Positions 51,452-60,743 are shown, counted from the first letter of the stretch. The stretch: 64,000 nt of DNA from Streptomyces finlayi (GCF_014216315.1 NZ_CP045702.1:2170001-2234000), one strand, 5' to 3'. The notes: generated from the letters alone by a model not told the origin. Made by a program: numbers and translations.

Positions 51452-51490
51452 AAAAAGAATCCGCCCCGTCACCGGAGTAACGGGGCGGAT
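51452..51490 (-). terminator. Rho-independent terminator of rho
   Basis: ATCCGCCCCGT and ACGGGGCGGAT pair around a 10-base loop and are followed on the minus strand by a T-rich tract (TTCTTTTTG). It lies 40 bp after the rho stop codon. Confidence 0.93.
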
Positions 51491-51529
51491 TTCAGGGACG
51501 GTTGAACTGTCCCGATTCAGCTTCTCTGG

Positions 51530-53641
51530 TCAGTCGTTCCCATTGCCGGGAGTCGTCTTCTGAATCTGCAGAAGGAACTCGGCGTTGGACTGGGTCTTCT
51601 TCATGCGGTCGAGCAGCAGCTCGATCGCCTGCTGCTGGTCGAGTGCGTGCAGCACCCGGCGCAGCTTCCAGACGACTGCCAATTCGTCGGTACCGAGAAG
51701 GATCTCTTCCTTACGGGTGCTGGACGCGTCGACGTCCACCGCGGGGAAGATCCGCTTGTCCGAGAGCTTCCGGTCGAGCTTGAGCTCCATGTTTCCGGTG
51801 CCCTTGAACTCCTCGAAGATCACCTCGTCCATGCGCGAGCCGGTCTCGACGAGCGCGGTGGCCAGGATGGTCAGCGAACCGCCGTCCTCGATGTTGCGCG
51901 CCGCACCGAAGAAGCGCTTCGGCGGGTACAGCGCGGTCGAGTCGACACCGCCGGACAGGATGCGTCCGGACGCCGGCGCCGCGAGGTTGTACGCACGGCC
52001 CAGACGGGTGATCGAGTCGAGCAGGACGACCACGTCGTGACCCAGCTCGACGAGACGCTTGGCGCGCTCGATGGCCAGCTCGGCGACCGTGGTGTGGTCC
52101 TCGGCCGGGCGGTCGAAGGTCGAGGAGATGACCTCGCCCTTCACCGACCGCTGCATGTCGGTGACCTCTTCCGGACGCTCGTCGACCAGGACGACCATCA
52201 GGTGGCACTCGGGGCTGTTGACCGTGATCGCGTTGGCGATGGCCTGGAGGATCATGGTCTTACCGGTCTTCGGCGGGGCCACGATGAGGCCACGCTGCCC
52301 CTTGCCGATGGGGGCGACCATGTCGATGATCCGGGTGGTCAGGATGTTGGAGTCGGTCTCCAGGCGGAGCCGGTCCTGCGGGTAGAGCGGCGTCAGCTTC
52401 TGGAACTCCGGGCGGCTGCGGCCGGACTCGGGCGCCATGCCGTTGACCGAGTCGAGCCGGACCAGCGCGTTGAACTTCTCGCGGCGCTCGCCGTCCTTGG
52501 GCTGACGGACCGCGCCCGTGACGTGGTCACCCTTGCGCAGGCCGTTCTTGCGGACCTGTGCGAGCGAGACGTACACGTCGTTCGGACCGGGCAGGTAGCC
52601 GGAGGTCCGGATGAACGCGTAGTTGTCGAGGATGTCCAGGATGCCCGCGACGGGGATCAGGACGTCGTCGTCGGCAACCTGCACGTCGGGGGCGAAGGTG
52701 TCCTCGCGGCCACGACGCCCGCGGCGGTCGCGGTAACGGCCGCGGCGGCCACGGCGGCCGCCCTCGTCGTCGAAACCGTCGTCCTGGGGTCCGCCACCCT
52801 GCTGGCCCTGGCCGGACTGGCCCTGGCCCTGGGTCTGGCCCTGGGTCTGGCCCTGGGTCTGGCCCTGGGTCTGGCCCTGGCGCTGCGGCCGCTGGCCGCC
52901 GCCCTGCTGGCCCTGGTCGTCGCCCTTGCCGCGGCGGTCACGCTGGCGCTCGCGACGCTCACCGCGGTCGCCACGCTCACCGCGGTCGCCACGCTCACCG
53001 CGCTCACCGCGCTGGCCGCGCTCCTGACGGTCGCCGCGGCGGCCCTCGGCGTTGTCGACGGCGGACTCGGCCTTCGCCTCGCCCTTCGCCTCGCCGCGGT
53101 CGTCGCCACGGGCCTCGCTCTTCGGCTCGGCCTGCGGTTCCGTCCTGACGTCGGTCTTGGTGTCGGGGCTGCCCGCCTGCGCGGTCGCACGGCGACGACG
53201 ACGCTCGCCCGCGGGCTGGTCCTCGTTGGCCGGCTGACCGGGGATGTCGATCTGCTGCTGGGCCGTGGCCTTGCTCTCGGGCGAGACGGCGGCGGCCTCG
53301 TCCCCGGTGCGCGCCTTGGACGTGGCACGCCGCTTCGGCTTGCTCTCGGCGTCCGTGCCGGCGGGGGCCGCGGCGGCCTTGGAGGCAGTCTTGGGTGCGG
53401 AGGAGCCCCCGGCCTGCGCCTCCTTGATGACCTCGATCAGCTGGCTCTTGCGCATCCGCGCAGTGCCCCTGATGCCGAGGCCGGACGCGACCTGCTGCAG
53501 CTCGGCCAGGACCATGCCATCGAGGCCGGTGCCGGAGCGGCGGCGCCGTGCGGTGGTGCCAGTGGCAGCACCTTCGGCGGGCGCGGCGCTGTCGACGCTC
53601 TTGTCGGCAGTAACGCCCATCAGATCGGTGGTGTCGCTCAC
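51530..53641 (-). CDS. rho: Transcription termination factor Rho
   Basis: A 703-residue RNA helicase. A SAP-like N-terminal helix region (LAELQQVASGLGIRG) is followed by a 250-residue disordered insertion rich in Gly, Gln, Arg, Asp and Glu. Then come the RNA-binding CSD fold (YAFIRTSGYLPGPNDVYVS) and the ATPase with APPKTGKT, Q-loop and R-loop. The insertion contains RGDRGER-type and GQTQ repeats. Large insertions are normal for actinobacterial Rho. The start is GTG 53641. A 390-bp leader precedes it. Confidence 0.95.
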   Translation of the reverse strand: MSDTTDLMGVTADKSVDSAAPAEGAATGTTARRRRSGTGLDGMVLAELQQVASGLGIRGTARMRKSQLIEVIKEAQAGGSSAPKTASKAAAAPAGTDAESKPKRRATSKARTGDEAAAVSPESKATAQQQIDIPGQPANEDQPAGERRRRRATAQAGSPDTKTDVRTEPQAEPKSEARGDDRGEAKGEAKAESAVDNAEGRRGDRQERGQRGERGERGDRGERGDRGERRERQRDRRGKGDDQGQQGGGQRPQRQGQTQGQTQGQTQGQTQGQGQSGQGQQGGGPQDDGFDDEGGRRGRRGRYRDRRGRRGREDTFAPDVQVADDDVLIPVAGILDILDNYAFIRTSGYLPGPNDVYVSLAQVRKNGLRKGDHVTGAVRQPKDGERREKFNALVRLDSVNGMAPESGRSRPEFQKLTPLYPQDRLRLETDSNILTTRIIDMVAPIGKGQRGLIVAPPKTGKTMILQAIANAITVNSPECHLMVVLVDERPEEVTDMQRSVKGEVISSTFDRPAEDHTTVAELAIERAKRLVELGHDVVVLLDSITRLGRAYNLAAPASGRILSGGVDSTALYPPKRFFGAARNIEDGGSLTILATALVETGSRMDEVIFEEFKGTGNMELKLDRKLSDKRIFPAVDVDASSTRKEEILLGTDELAVVWKLRRVLHALDQQQAIELLLDRMKKTQSNAEFLLQIQKTTPGNGND
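52825..52872. repeat. Four 12-bp tandem repeats in rho
   Basis: GGCCCTGGGTCT is repeated four times in a row and codes for the GQTQ repeats of the Rho insertion. A second repetitive block of about 18-bp units (GCTCACCGCGGTCGCCAC type) lies at roughly 52960-53020 and codes for the RGDRGE repeats. Copy number probably varies between strains. Confidence 0.85.
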
Positions 53642-54031
53642 GAAGGGTCCTTCCCTGGAGCGGACGTCGGCCTTCTGGCTCGGCGACCGGTTGTGCTGTC
53701 CGACTGCGGTCTGTGATCTTGTCGATCGCGGACCGTGCCGGGGCGGTGGTCCGCCGGGTACGGCGGAGAGATGAGATGTGCGGGGTCCGGCGCGAGATCC
53801 CCCTGCTCGGCCCACTCCTGGACATAGCGAGGGGGTGTCGTGCCGGTTCCGGAGCGTGCTCGAAACTGCTCAGGCAGGCTGCTCAGGCAGTTGGGGAGGC
53901 TCCCGGAAGAATGGTGGTCCCTGACGGGGACACGAAGCAACGCGCCACAAAGACGTCGGTTGCAGACTTGAGGTTAACACTACCGGCTCCAACAAACATT
54001 CCCCCTCTCACTCACCGGTAATCACATGTGA
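53642..54031 (-). promoter_or_regulatory. rho upstream region, long leader and sigma-R-like promoter
   Basis: This is a 390-bp stretch without a gene, between the thrB stop and the rho start. On the minus strand GGGAAT (54003-53998) and GTT are 19 nt apart, which fits the sigma-R type (GGAAT-N18/19-GTT). It would give a leader of about 330 nt. TAGTGT in the same place could be an ordinary -10. The leader is long enough for Rho to bind its own message, as known in other bacteria. I see no riboswitch. Confidence 0.45.
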
Positions 54032-54949
54032 CTACGGTGCGAGCGGCAGCACGCTCGCGCCCGTGGCGTCGAGTGCGAGCCGGTTCGCCGCCCAGCCCTC
54101 GCCCGCCAGTCGGGCGACCTTGTCGGCCGAACCCTCGTCGGCCAGTGCGAGGACCGTGGGGCCCGCACCGGAGATGACGGCCGGTACACCGTCGGCCCTC
54201 AGACGGTTGACCAGTTCCATGCTCTCCGGCATCGCGGGCGCCCGGTATTCCTGGTGGATCCGGTCCTCGGTGGCTGCGAGCAGCAGCTCGGGACGCCTGG
54301 TCAGGGCCTCGACGAGAAGGCCGGCACGACCGGCGTTGGCCGCCGCGTCCACGTGCGGGACGGTGCGCGGGAGCAGTCCACGGGCAGTCTCGGTGAGGAC
54401 CGGCCTGCCCGGCACGAAGACCACCGGGACTACGGAATCCGCCGGGTCCATCCTGATCGCCCTGGCGGCTCCGCCGTCCATCCAGGCGAGGGTGAAGCCG
54501 CCGAGCAGACAGGCGGCGACGTTGTCGGGGTGCCCCTCGATCTCGGTCGCCAGCTCCAGCAGGGCCGCGTCGTCGAGGCGGGCGTCACCGCCGGTCGTCA
54601 CGGCGCGGGCGGCGACGATTCCGGCGCAGATGGCGGCGGAGGAGGAGCCGAGGCCGCGGCCGTGCGGGATGCGGTTGGCGCAGACGATCTCGAGGCCGCG
54701 GGGCTGTCCGCCGAGCAGGTCGAAGGCGGTGCGCAGGGAGCGTACGAGAAGGTGGCGCTCGTCGCGGGGCAGGGTTTCGGCGCCCTCACCCGCGATGTCG
54801 ATGTGCAGCCCCGAGTCGGCGACCCGGACCACGACGTCGTCGTACAGCCCCAGGGACAGGCCCAGGGCGTCGAAGCCCGGGCCCAGATTGGCGCTGGTCG
54901 CGGGGACGCGCACCCGGACGGCGGCAGCTCGGAACGCGGGACCGGCCAT
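54032..54949 (-). CDS. thrB: Homoserine kinase
   Basis: A 305-residue GHMP kinase that phosphorylates homoserine for threonine synthesis. It has VPATSANLGPGFDALG, the ATP-binding GRGLGSSSAAICAG motif and a C-terminal SGAGPTVLAL. The start ATG 54949 is preceded by AAGGAGAG at a rather long distance. It is the last of the hom-thrC-thrB series but is separated from thrC by 343 bp with hairpins. Confidence 0.95.
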   Translation of the reverse strand: MAGPAFRAAAVRVRVPATSANLGPGFDALGLSLGLYDDVVVRVADSGLHIDIAGEGAETLPRDERHLLVRSLRTAFDLLGGQPRGLEIVCANRIPHGRGLGSSSAAICAGIVAARAVTTGGDARLDDAALLELATEIEGHPDNVAACLLGGFTLAWMDGGAARAIRMDPADSVVPVVFVPGRPVLTETARGLLPRTVPHVDAAANAGRAGLLVEALTRRPELLLAATEDRIHQEYRAPAMPESMELVNRLRADGVPAVISGAGPTVLALADEGSADKVARLAGEGWAANRLALDATGASVLPLAP

Positions 54950-55292
54950 CGGCTGGACGACTCTCCTTGTAAGGCGGCGGGGATGTGGTGCGGTGGATCG
55001 GCGTGCGGGGGTCTGGAGCGGGGCGGCTGTGGAGTCGTGGTGCGGGTGAGGCGGATATCCGGTGGCGGACCCGACGGCCACGACGGCAACCGCGCCGCGT
55101 CGACTTCGACGGAGCGTATGGGTACAGCTTATCGAAGGAAGGTTCTGCCGCGACATAGGGCGCACAGGAGGCGCACGATGCGTGTCGCCCGCCTCCTATG
55201 CGCTCTCCGCCCCGAAAAGGGGCGGTTGAGCTGGTCCTGCCGCCGTTTCGTCGCCTCGCCGGACGGGCCGGACGAGGCGACGGGAGCAGGTC
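54950..55292 (-). promoter_or_regulatory. thrC-thrB intergenic region with several hairpins
   Basis: This is a 343-bp stretch without a gene. It holds the thrC terminator (55249-55282), a GGGGC-containing stem with a GAAA-type loop (GCCCCGAAAAGGGGC, 55208-55222), and an imperfect long stem around 55157-55205 (GGGCGCACAGGAGGCG with CGCCTCCTATGCGCTC). No obvious leader peptide with Thr or Ile codons was found. thrB probably has its own promoter here. Confidence 0.45.
55249..55282 (-). terminator. Terminator of thrC
   Basis: The arms CGTCGCCTCG and CGAGGCGACG flank a 14-base loop. The repeat starts 10 bp after the thrC stop. Confidence 0.8.
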
Positions 55293-56363
55293 CTAGACGA
55301 GGCCCAGCTTCTCGGCCGCGGCGACCGCGTCGACCGGGACCGTGACCGGCTGCGGGGCGCCCGCGACGGCCCAGTCGGGGTCCTTGAGGCCGTTGCCGGT
55401 GACCGTGCAGACGATCGTCTGGCCGGGATCGACCTTGCCCTCTTCGGCGGCCTTGAGCAGTCCGGCGACCGATGCGGCCGAGGCCGGCTCGACGAAGACG
55501 CCCTCCTGGGAGGCCAACAGGCGGTACGCCGACAGAATCTGACGGTCCGTCACCTCGTCGATGAAGCCGCCCGACTCGTCCCGCGCGGCCAGCGCGTACT
55601 GCCAGGACGCCGGGTTGCCGATCCGGATCGCCGTGGCGATCGTCGAGGGGTCCTTGACGATCTCGCCGCGCACGATGGGCGCGGAACCGGACGCCTGGAA
55701 GCCCCACATGCGGGGGGTGCGGGCGGCCAGGCCGTCCGCCGCGTATTCGGTGTAGCCCTTCCAGTACGCGGTGATGTTGCCCGCGTTGCCCACCGGCAGG
55801 ACATGGATGTCCGGGGCGTTGCCGAGCGCGTCGACGATCTCGAACGCGGCGGTCTTCTGGCCCTCGATACGGACCGGGTTGACCGAGTTGACCAGCGCCA
55901 CCGGGTAGTTGTCCGAGAGCTGGCGGGCCAGGGTGAGGCAGTCGTCGAAGTTGCCGTCGACCTGGAGGATCTTGGCACCGTGGACCAGCGCCTGGCCCAT
56001 CTTGCCGAGAGCGATCTTGCCCTGCGGCACGAGGACGGCACAGACCATGCCGGCCCGCACCGCGTAGGCGGCGGCGGAGGCCGAGGTGTTGCCGGTGGAG
56101 GCGCAGATGACGGCCTTCGCGCCCTCCTCCTTGGCGCGGGTGATCGCCATGGTCATGCCGCGGTCCTTGAACGACCCGGTGGGGTTGGCGCCCTCCACCT
56201 TGAGGTGTACCTCGCAGCCCGTGCGCTCGGAGAGGACCTGAGCGGGAACGAGCGGCGTGCCACCTTCACGGAGCGTGACGACCGGAGTCGTGCTCGTGAC
56301 CGGAAGGCGGTCCCGGTACTCCTCGATGATGCCGCGCCACTGGTGGGTGCGCTTGGTGGTCAT
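55293..56363 (-). CDS. thrC: Threonine synthase
   Basis: A 356-residue PLP enzyme that turns phosphohomoserine into threonine. The PLP lysine is in NPTGSFKDRGMTMAI, with CASTGNTSASAAAY and the phosphate loop PVGNAGNITAYW. It starts 6 nt after the hom stop, so the two are co-translated. Confidence 0.96.
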   Translation of the reverse strand: MTTKRTHQWRGIIEEYRDRLPVTSTTPVVTLREGGTPLVPAQVLSERTGCEVHLKVEGANPTGSFKDRGMTMAITRAKEEGAKAVICASTGNTSASAAAYAVRAGMVCAVLVPQGKIALGKMGQALVHGAKILQVDGNFDDCLTLARQLSDNYPVALVNSVNPVRIEGQKTAAFEIVDALGNAPDIHVLPVGNAGNITAYWKGYTEYAADGLAARTPRMWGFQASGSAPIVRGEIVKDPSTIATAIRIGNPASWQYALAARDESGGFIDEVTDRQILSAYRLLASQEGVFVEPASAASVAGLLKAAEEGKVDPGQTIVCTVTGNGLKDPDWAVAGAPQPVTVPVDAVAAAEKLGLV

Positions 56364-56369
56364 GGGTCC

Positions 56370-57680
56370 TTACTCCCCTTCAACACGCATGATGCTGGCG
56401 ACACCGCGCACGGTGTCCAGCTTGCGCAGCGCCTCGACGGTCGCCGAAAGGGCGGCGTCGGGCGCGCGGTGGGTGACGACGACGAGGGAGGCCTCGCCGC
56501 CGGTTTCCTGACTGTCCGGCCGGCTCTGCTGGCGGACCGTATCGATGGATACGCCCTGTTCGGCGAAGACTGTCGCGACCTGGGCGAGTACGCCAGGCTT
56601 GTCGGCCACGTCGAGACTGATGTGGTACCGCGTGACGACCTCGCCCATGGGGCTGACCGGCAGACGCGTGTACGCGGACTCACCGGGGCCGGTGGCCTCG
56701 CCGAGCTTGTTGCGGCAGACCGCGACCAGGTCGCCGAGGACCGCGGAGGCGGTCGGCGCGCCACCGGCGCCGGGGCCGTAGAACATCAGCTGCCCGGCCG
56801 CCTCGGCCTCGACGAAGACCGCGTTGTACGCCTCGCGCACGGAGGCCAGCGGGTGACTGAGCGGGATCATCGCCGGGTGGACACGGGCGGTGACGGACCT
56901 GCCGTCGGCGGCGCGCTCGCAGATGGCGAGGAGCTTGACCGTGCAGCCCATGCGGCGGGCGGACGCGATGTCCGCCGCAGTCACCTCGGTGATGCCCTCG
57001 CGGTGCACCTCGCCGATCTTCACCCGGGTGTGGAAGGCGATACCGGCCAGGATCGCGGCCTTCGCGGCGGCGTCGAAGCCCTCGACGTCTGCGGTCGGGT
57101 CGGCCTCGGCGTATCCGAGGGCGGTGGCCTCGTCGAGCGCCTCGGAATATCCGGCTCCGCTCGTGTCCATCCTGTCGAGGATGAAGTTGGTGGTGCCGTT
57201 CACGATGCCCAGGACGCGGTTGACCTTGTCCCCCGCGAGGGATTCGCGCAGCGGACGTACGAGGGGAATGGCACCGGCCACGGCCGCCTCGTAGTAGAGA
57301 TCCCGGCCCTGACTCTCCGCGGCGGCGTGGAGTGCGGCGCCGTCCTCGGCGAGCAGCGCCTTGTTGGCGGAGACGACGCTCGCGCCGTGCTCGAACGCTG
57401 TCGTGATCAGCGTCCTGGCCGGCTCGATGCCCCCGATGACCTCGATGACCACATCGATGTCACCCCGTTTGACCAGGGCGGTCGCGTCGGTGGTGATCAG
57501 TGCGGGATCGATTCCCGCCCGCACCTTGGAGGGTCGGCGGACGGCTACACCGACGAGCTCCACCGGTGCGCCGATGCGCGCGGCGAGGTCGTCGGCGTGC
57601 GTCGTCATGATGCGCGCCACCTCTGAGCCGACCACTCCACAGCCCAGCAGCGCCACCTTCAGCGGACGCGTACGCATCAT
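56370..57680 (-). CDS. hom: Homoserine dehydrogenase
   Basis: A 436-residue NAD(P)-dependent enzyme. The nucleotide site is LLGCGVVGSEVA, the catalytic region is GYAEADPTADVEGFDAAAK, and a C-terminal ACT domain (VADKPGVLAQVATVFAEQG) gives threonine feedback control in relatives. The start is one of two adjacent ATGs (57680 or 57677) after GAGG. It follows lysA by 95 bp. Confidence 0.95.
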   Translation of the reverse strand: MMRTRPLKVALLGCGVVGSEVARIMTTHADDLAARIGAPVELVGVAVRRPSKVRAGIDPALITTDATALVKRGDIDVVIEVIGGIEPARTLITTAFEHGASVVSANKALLAEDGAALHAAAESQGRDLYYEAAVAGAIPLVRPLRESLAGDKVNRVLGIVNGTTNFILDRMDTSGAGYSEALDEATALGYAEADPTADVEGFDAAAKAAILAGIAFHTRVKIGEVHREGITEVTAADIASARRMGCTVKLLAICERAADGRSVTARVHPAMIPLSHPLASVREAYNAVFVEAEAAGQLMFYGPGAGGAPTASAVLGDLVAVCRNKLGEATGPGESAYTRLPVSPMGEVVTRYHISLDVADKPGVLAQVATVFAEQGVSIDTVRQQSRPDSQETGGEASLVVVTHRAPDAALSATVEALRKLDTVRGVASIMRVEGE

Positions 57681-57775
57681 CCGACCTCGTTTCTCATACA
57701 TCTGGTGTGTGGACCAGTCTCACTCACCGGACGGGAGTTTCTGCCACCAGTCCGGATCCTGAGACGACTATTTCA

Positions 57776-59167
57776 TCAGCCGACATCGAGTGACAGAAGA
57801 TCTTCCTCTGTCTCCCGTCGGACGATGACGCGCGCCTCGCCGTCCCGCACGGCGACGACCGGCGGGCGGAGGGCGTGGTTGTAGTTGCTCGCCATGGAGC
57901 GGCAGTACGCACCGGTGGCGGGCACGGCGATCAGGTCGCCGGGTGCGAGGTCGGCCGGCATGAACGCGTCCTTGACCACGATGTCGCCACTCTCACAGTG
58001 CTTGCCGACGACACGCACGAGCATCGGCTCGGCATCGGAGCGGCGGGACACGAGCGAGACGCTGTACTCGGCGTCGTACAGCGCGGTGCGGATGTTGTCC
58101 GACATCCCGCCGTCGACGCTGACGTACGTACGGAGGCCTTCGAGGGGCTTGATGGTGCCGACCTCGTACAGCGTGAACGCGGTGGGGCCGACGATGGCGC
58201 GGCCCGGCTCGACGGAGATGCGCGGGGTGGCGAGTCCTGCCGACTCGCACTCACGGGTCACGATGTCGCTGAGCGCCTTGGCGATCTCGTGCGGCTCGCG
58301 CGGGTCGTCCTCGGAGGTGTAGGCGATGCCGAGCCCGCCACCGAGGTCGATCTCGGGGAGCTCGACGCCGTGCTCGTCGCGCACCTCGGCGAGCAGTTGC
58401 ACGACACGGCGTGCGGAGACCTCGAAGCCGGCCATGTCGAAGATCTGCGAGCCGATGTGCGAGTGGATGCCGATGAGTTCCAGGCCGTCGAGGGTGAGCA
58501 CCCTGCGGACGGCCTCGGCGGCCTGTCCCCCGGCCAGCGCGATGCCGAACTTCTGGTCCTCGTGGGCGGTGGCGATGAACTCGTGGGTGTGTGCCTCGAC
58601 ACCGACGGTGACGCGGATCTGCACGCGCTGCCGCTTGCCGAGACGCTGGGCGACATCGGCGACCCGCACGATCTCCTGGAAGGAGTCGAGCACGATCCGT
58701 CCCACGCCGAGCCGGACCGCGCGCTCGATCTCGTCCTGGCTCTTGTTGTTGCCGTGGAAGGCGATGCGCTCGGCGGGCATCCCGGCGTCGAGCGCGGTGG
58801 TCAGCTCGCCGCCGGAGCAGACGTCGAGGTTCAGCCCCTCTTCCTGGAGCCAGCGCACGACGGCGCGCGACAGGAACGCCTTGCCCGCGTAGAACACGTC
58901 GGCGTCCCGCCCGAAGGCGTCGGACCAGGCGCGGCACCTGGCCCGGAAGTCGCTCTCGTCGAGGAAGTAGGCGGGGGTGCCGAACTCCTCGGCGAGCCGT
59001 GCCACCCCGATGCCGCCGACGGTGAGCGCGCCCTCCGCGTCGCGGGTGACGGTTCGGGACCAGACCTTCTCGTCCAGGACGTTCAGGTCGGCGGGCGGCG
59101 CCGAGTAGTGCCCTTCGTGGAGGACATCGGCGTGACGGGGGCCGGCGGGGTGGGCGGATCGGCTCAT
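57776..59167 (-). CDS. lysA: Diaminopimelate decarboxylase
   Basis: A 463-residue fold-III PLP enzyme making lysine from meso-diaminopimelate. The PLP lysine is in VFYAGKAFLSR, with CSGGELTTALDAG, HSHIGSQIFD and VEPGRAIVGP as further landmarks. The preceding gene nrtL ends 24 bp upstream, which suggests co-transcription. Confidence 0.95.
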   Translation of the reverse strand: MSRSAHPAGPRHADVLHEGHYSAPPADLNVLDEKVWSRTVTRDAEGALTVGGIGVARLAEEFGTPAYFLDESDFRARCRAWSDAFGRDADVFYAGKAFLSRAVVRWLQEEGLNLDVCSGGELTTALDAGMPAERIAFHGNNKSQDEIERAVRLGVGRIVLDSFQEIVRVADVAQRLGKRQRVQIRVTVGVEAHTHEFIATAHEDQKFGIALAGGQAAEAVRRVLTLDGLELIGIHSHIGSQIFDMAGFEVSARRVVQLLAEVRDEHGVELPEIDLGGGLGIAYTSEDDPREPHEIAKALSDIVTRECESAGLATPRISVEPGRAIVGPTAFTLYEVGTIKPLEGLRTYVSVDGGMSDNIRTALYDAEYSVSLVSRRSDAEPMLVRVVGKHCESGDIVVKDAFMPADLAPGDLIAVPATGAYCRSMASNYNHALRPPVVAVRDGEARVIVRRETEEDLLSLDVG

Positions 59168-59191
59168 CGTGGTGTTCTGCTCTTTCGGGTC

Positions 59192-60253
59192 TCAGAGGTG
59201 TCGGGGCGCGCTGATGCCGAGCACGGACAGGCCGCCTGCCAGCACCGTTCCGGCGGCTTCGGCAAGGGCCAGCCGGGAGCGGTGGGCGGCCGAGGGTTTC
59301 TCGTCGCCGACGGGGAGCGGCGCGCGGGCGTCGTGGAAGTCGAAGAAGGCGTGCGCCACCGTTTCGAGGTGCCGGGCGACCCGGTCGGGTGCGTGGTGGC
59401 GTGCGGCCGCGGCGAGGACGCCGGGGTAGTCGGCGAGTGCGGCGTGGAGCGCGGGCGCCTCGACGTCCTCCTCGTACACGGCGGAGAAACCCAGCCGCGC
59501 GGCAGCGCGAGTGAGCGCGTGGGCGCGGGCGCGGCCGTAACGGACGAGGAAGAGCGGATTGGCCGCGCCTTGCACGAGGAGGTCGTCGCCGAGCTGGGCG
59601 CGGTCGTGACCTGCCGGCCTGAGCAGCCCCCAGAGGGCGGCGTCGGGGCCGAGCCGGGCGAGCAGCTCACGGGCCGTGGCACCCGCGGGGACCGGCCGGA
59701 TCTCGATGCTCCCGGGGGCTCCGTCGTGCGGGACGAGCGGAGCCCGCAGCCACTCCCAGTCGCTGTCGGCGTCCTCGGTGCAGCCGGTGAGCACCTGGCC
59801 GCCCTGGGTGCGCAGGACGCGCCCCACGGACCCGGCGACGGCCGCGGCCCGGACCTCGCGCCGGTGGTGCAGCCGGTGGAGCTGCCCTGCGTTCGAGGTG
59901 ACGCACCCGTACCGGAGGCCCTTCTCCCGCACCTCGTGCACGAGGGCCGCGCGGGCGTCGGCGTCGGCCGAGGCGTCGAGCGTGAAGCTCAGGAAGCCGG
60001 GGCCGGTGATCTCGACCCGCCCGATCCCGGGCGTACCGGCGACCCGGTCCCGGAGGAGCCGCGCCACCTCGCGGGGCGCCAGGGCGGCGGGACCGGCCAG
60101 CTGGAGAGCCACGGCGCAGGCGTAGTCGCCGCTGCCGCCGGGCCTGGTCCTCTCCACTCGCACGCGCGCGGGTACGGGCACGTGCAAGGCATCCTCGTCG
60201 ACCGCGCGCCGCACGGCGTGCAGCACGGTTCGGGAGAGATCTGCCGGAGTCAC
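59192..60253 (-). CDS. nrtL: NrtL, ArgRS-related anticodon-binding protein
   Basis: A 353-residue relative of arginyl-tRNA synthetase. The N-terminal part matches the tRNA-elbow-binding domain (SGDYACAVALQLAG, ITGPGFLSFTL). The HIGH region is degenerate (SNAGQLHRLHHRREVRAAA) and most of the aminoacylation core is missing. The C-terminal DALR helical domain is intact (NPLFLVRYGRARAHALTRA to the end). It should bind tRNA but not charge it. Its constant place before lysA suggests a link to lysine or cell-wall synthesis. GTG 60253 with TACGCT 8 nt upstream may be leaderless. Confidence 0.88.
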   Translation of the reverse strand: MTPADLSRTVLHAVRRAVDEDALHVPVPARVRVERTRPGGSGDYACAVALQLAGPAALAPREVARLLRDRVAGTPGIGRVEITGPGFLSFTLDASADADARAALVHEVREKGLRYGCVTSNAGQLHRLHHRREVRAAAVAGSVGRVLRTQGGQVLTGCTEDADSDWEWLRAPLVPHDGAPGSIEIRPVPAGATARELLARLGPDAALWGLLRPAGHDRAQLGDDLLVQGAANPLFLVRYGRARAHALTRAAARLGFSAVYEEDVEAPALHAALADYPGVLAAAARHHAPDRVARHLETVAHAFFDFHDARAPLPVGDEKPSAAHRSRLALAEAAGTVLAGGLSVLGISAPRHL

Positions 60254-60308
60254 GGGACAAGCGTATGGGAGGAGGGGGGGCACCTCGCGACCCCGTTTCG
60301 CCATGCGG

Positions 60309-60743
60309 TCAGCCCGCCGGGCTCCCCGCGCGCCCTGCACCACGCCTGTCGTCGACCGACGGCTGGTCCTCACGGTGCATCAGACGACGGACCATCCGCA
60401 CCAGCTCGCTCGGCTCGAACGGCTTGGCCAGAAAGGCATCCACCCCTGCGGCGACCCCCGCTTCGACCTCGTACGGCGTGCAGGCGCTGACGATCGCGAC
60501 GGGCAGATGACTCGTCCGGGGATCGGCACGCAGCCGGGCGGCGGTCTGGACTCCGTCGAGCCGGGGCATCACCACATCGAGTGTGATCACATCCGGGCAG
60601 AGCCGGTGCACCAGATCCAGGCACTCCGCACCATCAGCCGCGGTCACGACCTCGAAGCCCTCCAGCTCGAGATTGACCCTGATCAACTGCCGGATGACCT
60701 TGCTGTCATCGACAACAAGCACGCGGCCGGACGCGCCAGACAC
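60309..60743 (-). CDS. Stand-alone response-regulator receiver
   Basis: A 144-residue CheY-like protein. It has VLVVDDSKVIRQLIR, phosphoacceptor Asp56 in ITLDVVMPRLDG and the conserved Lys in FLAKPFEP. No output domain follows. The start is GTG 60743: TACCCT lies 6 nt upstream and the GGAGG is directly against the GTG, which is more like a leaderless promoter than a ribosome site. The partner kinase is not in the window. Confidence 0.88.
   Translation of the reverse strand: MSGASGRVLVVDDSKVIRQLIRVNLELEGFEVVTAADGAECLDLVHRLCPDVITLDVVMPRLDGVQTAARLRADPRTSHLPVAIVSACTPYEVEAGVAAGVDAFLAKPFEPSELVRMVRRLMHREDQPSVDDRRGAGRAGSPAG

Noticed and set aside
52800..53030. CRISPR-like array
   Set aside because: The repeats are 12-18 bp, contiguous without spacers, and lie in the reading frame of rho.
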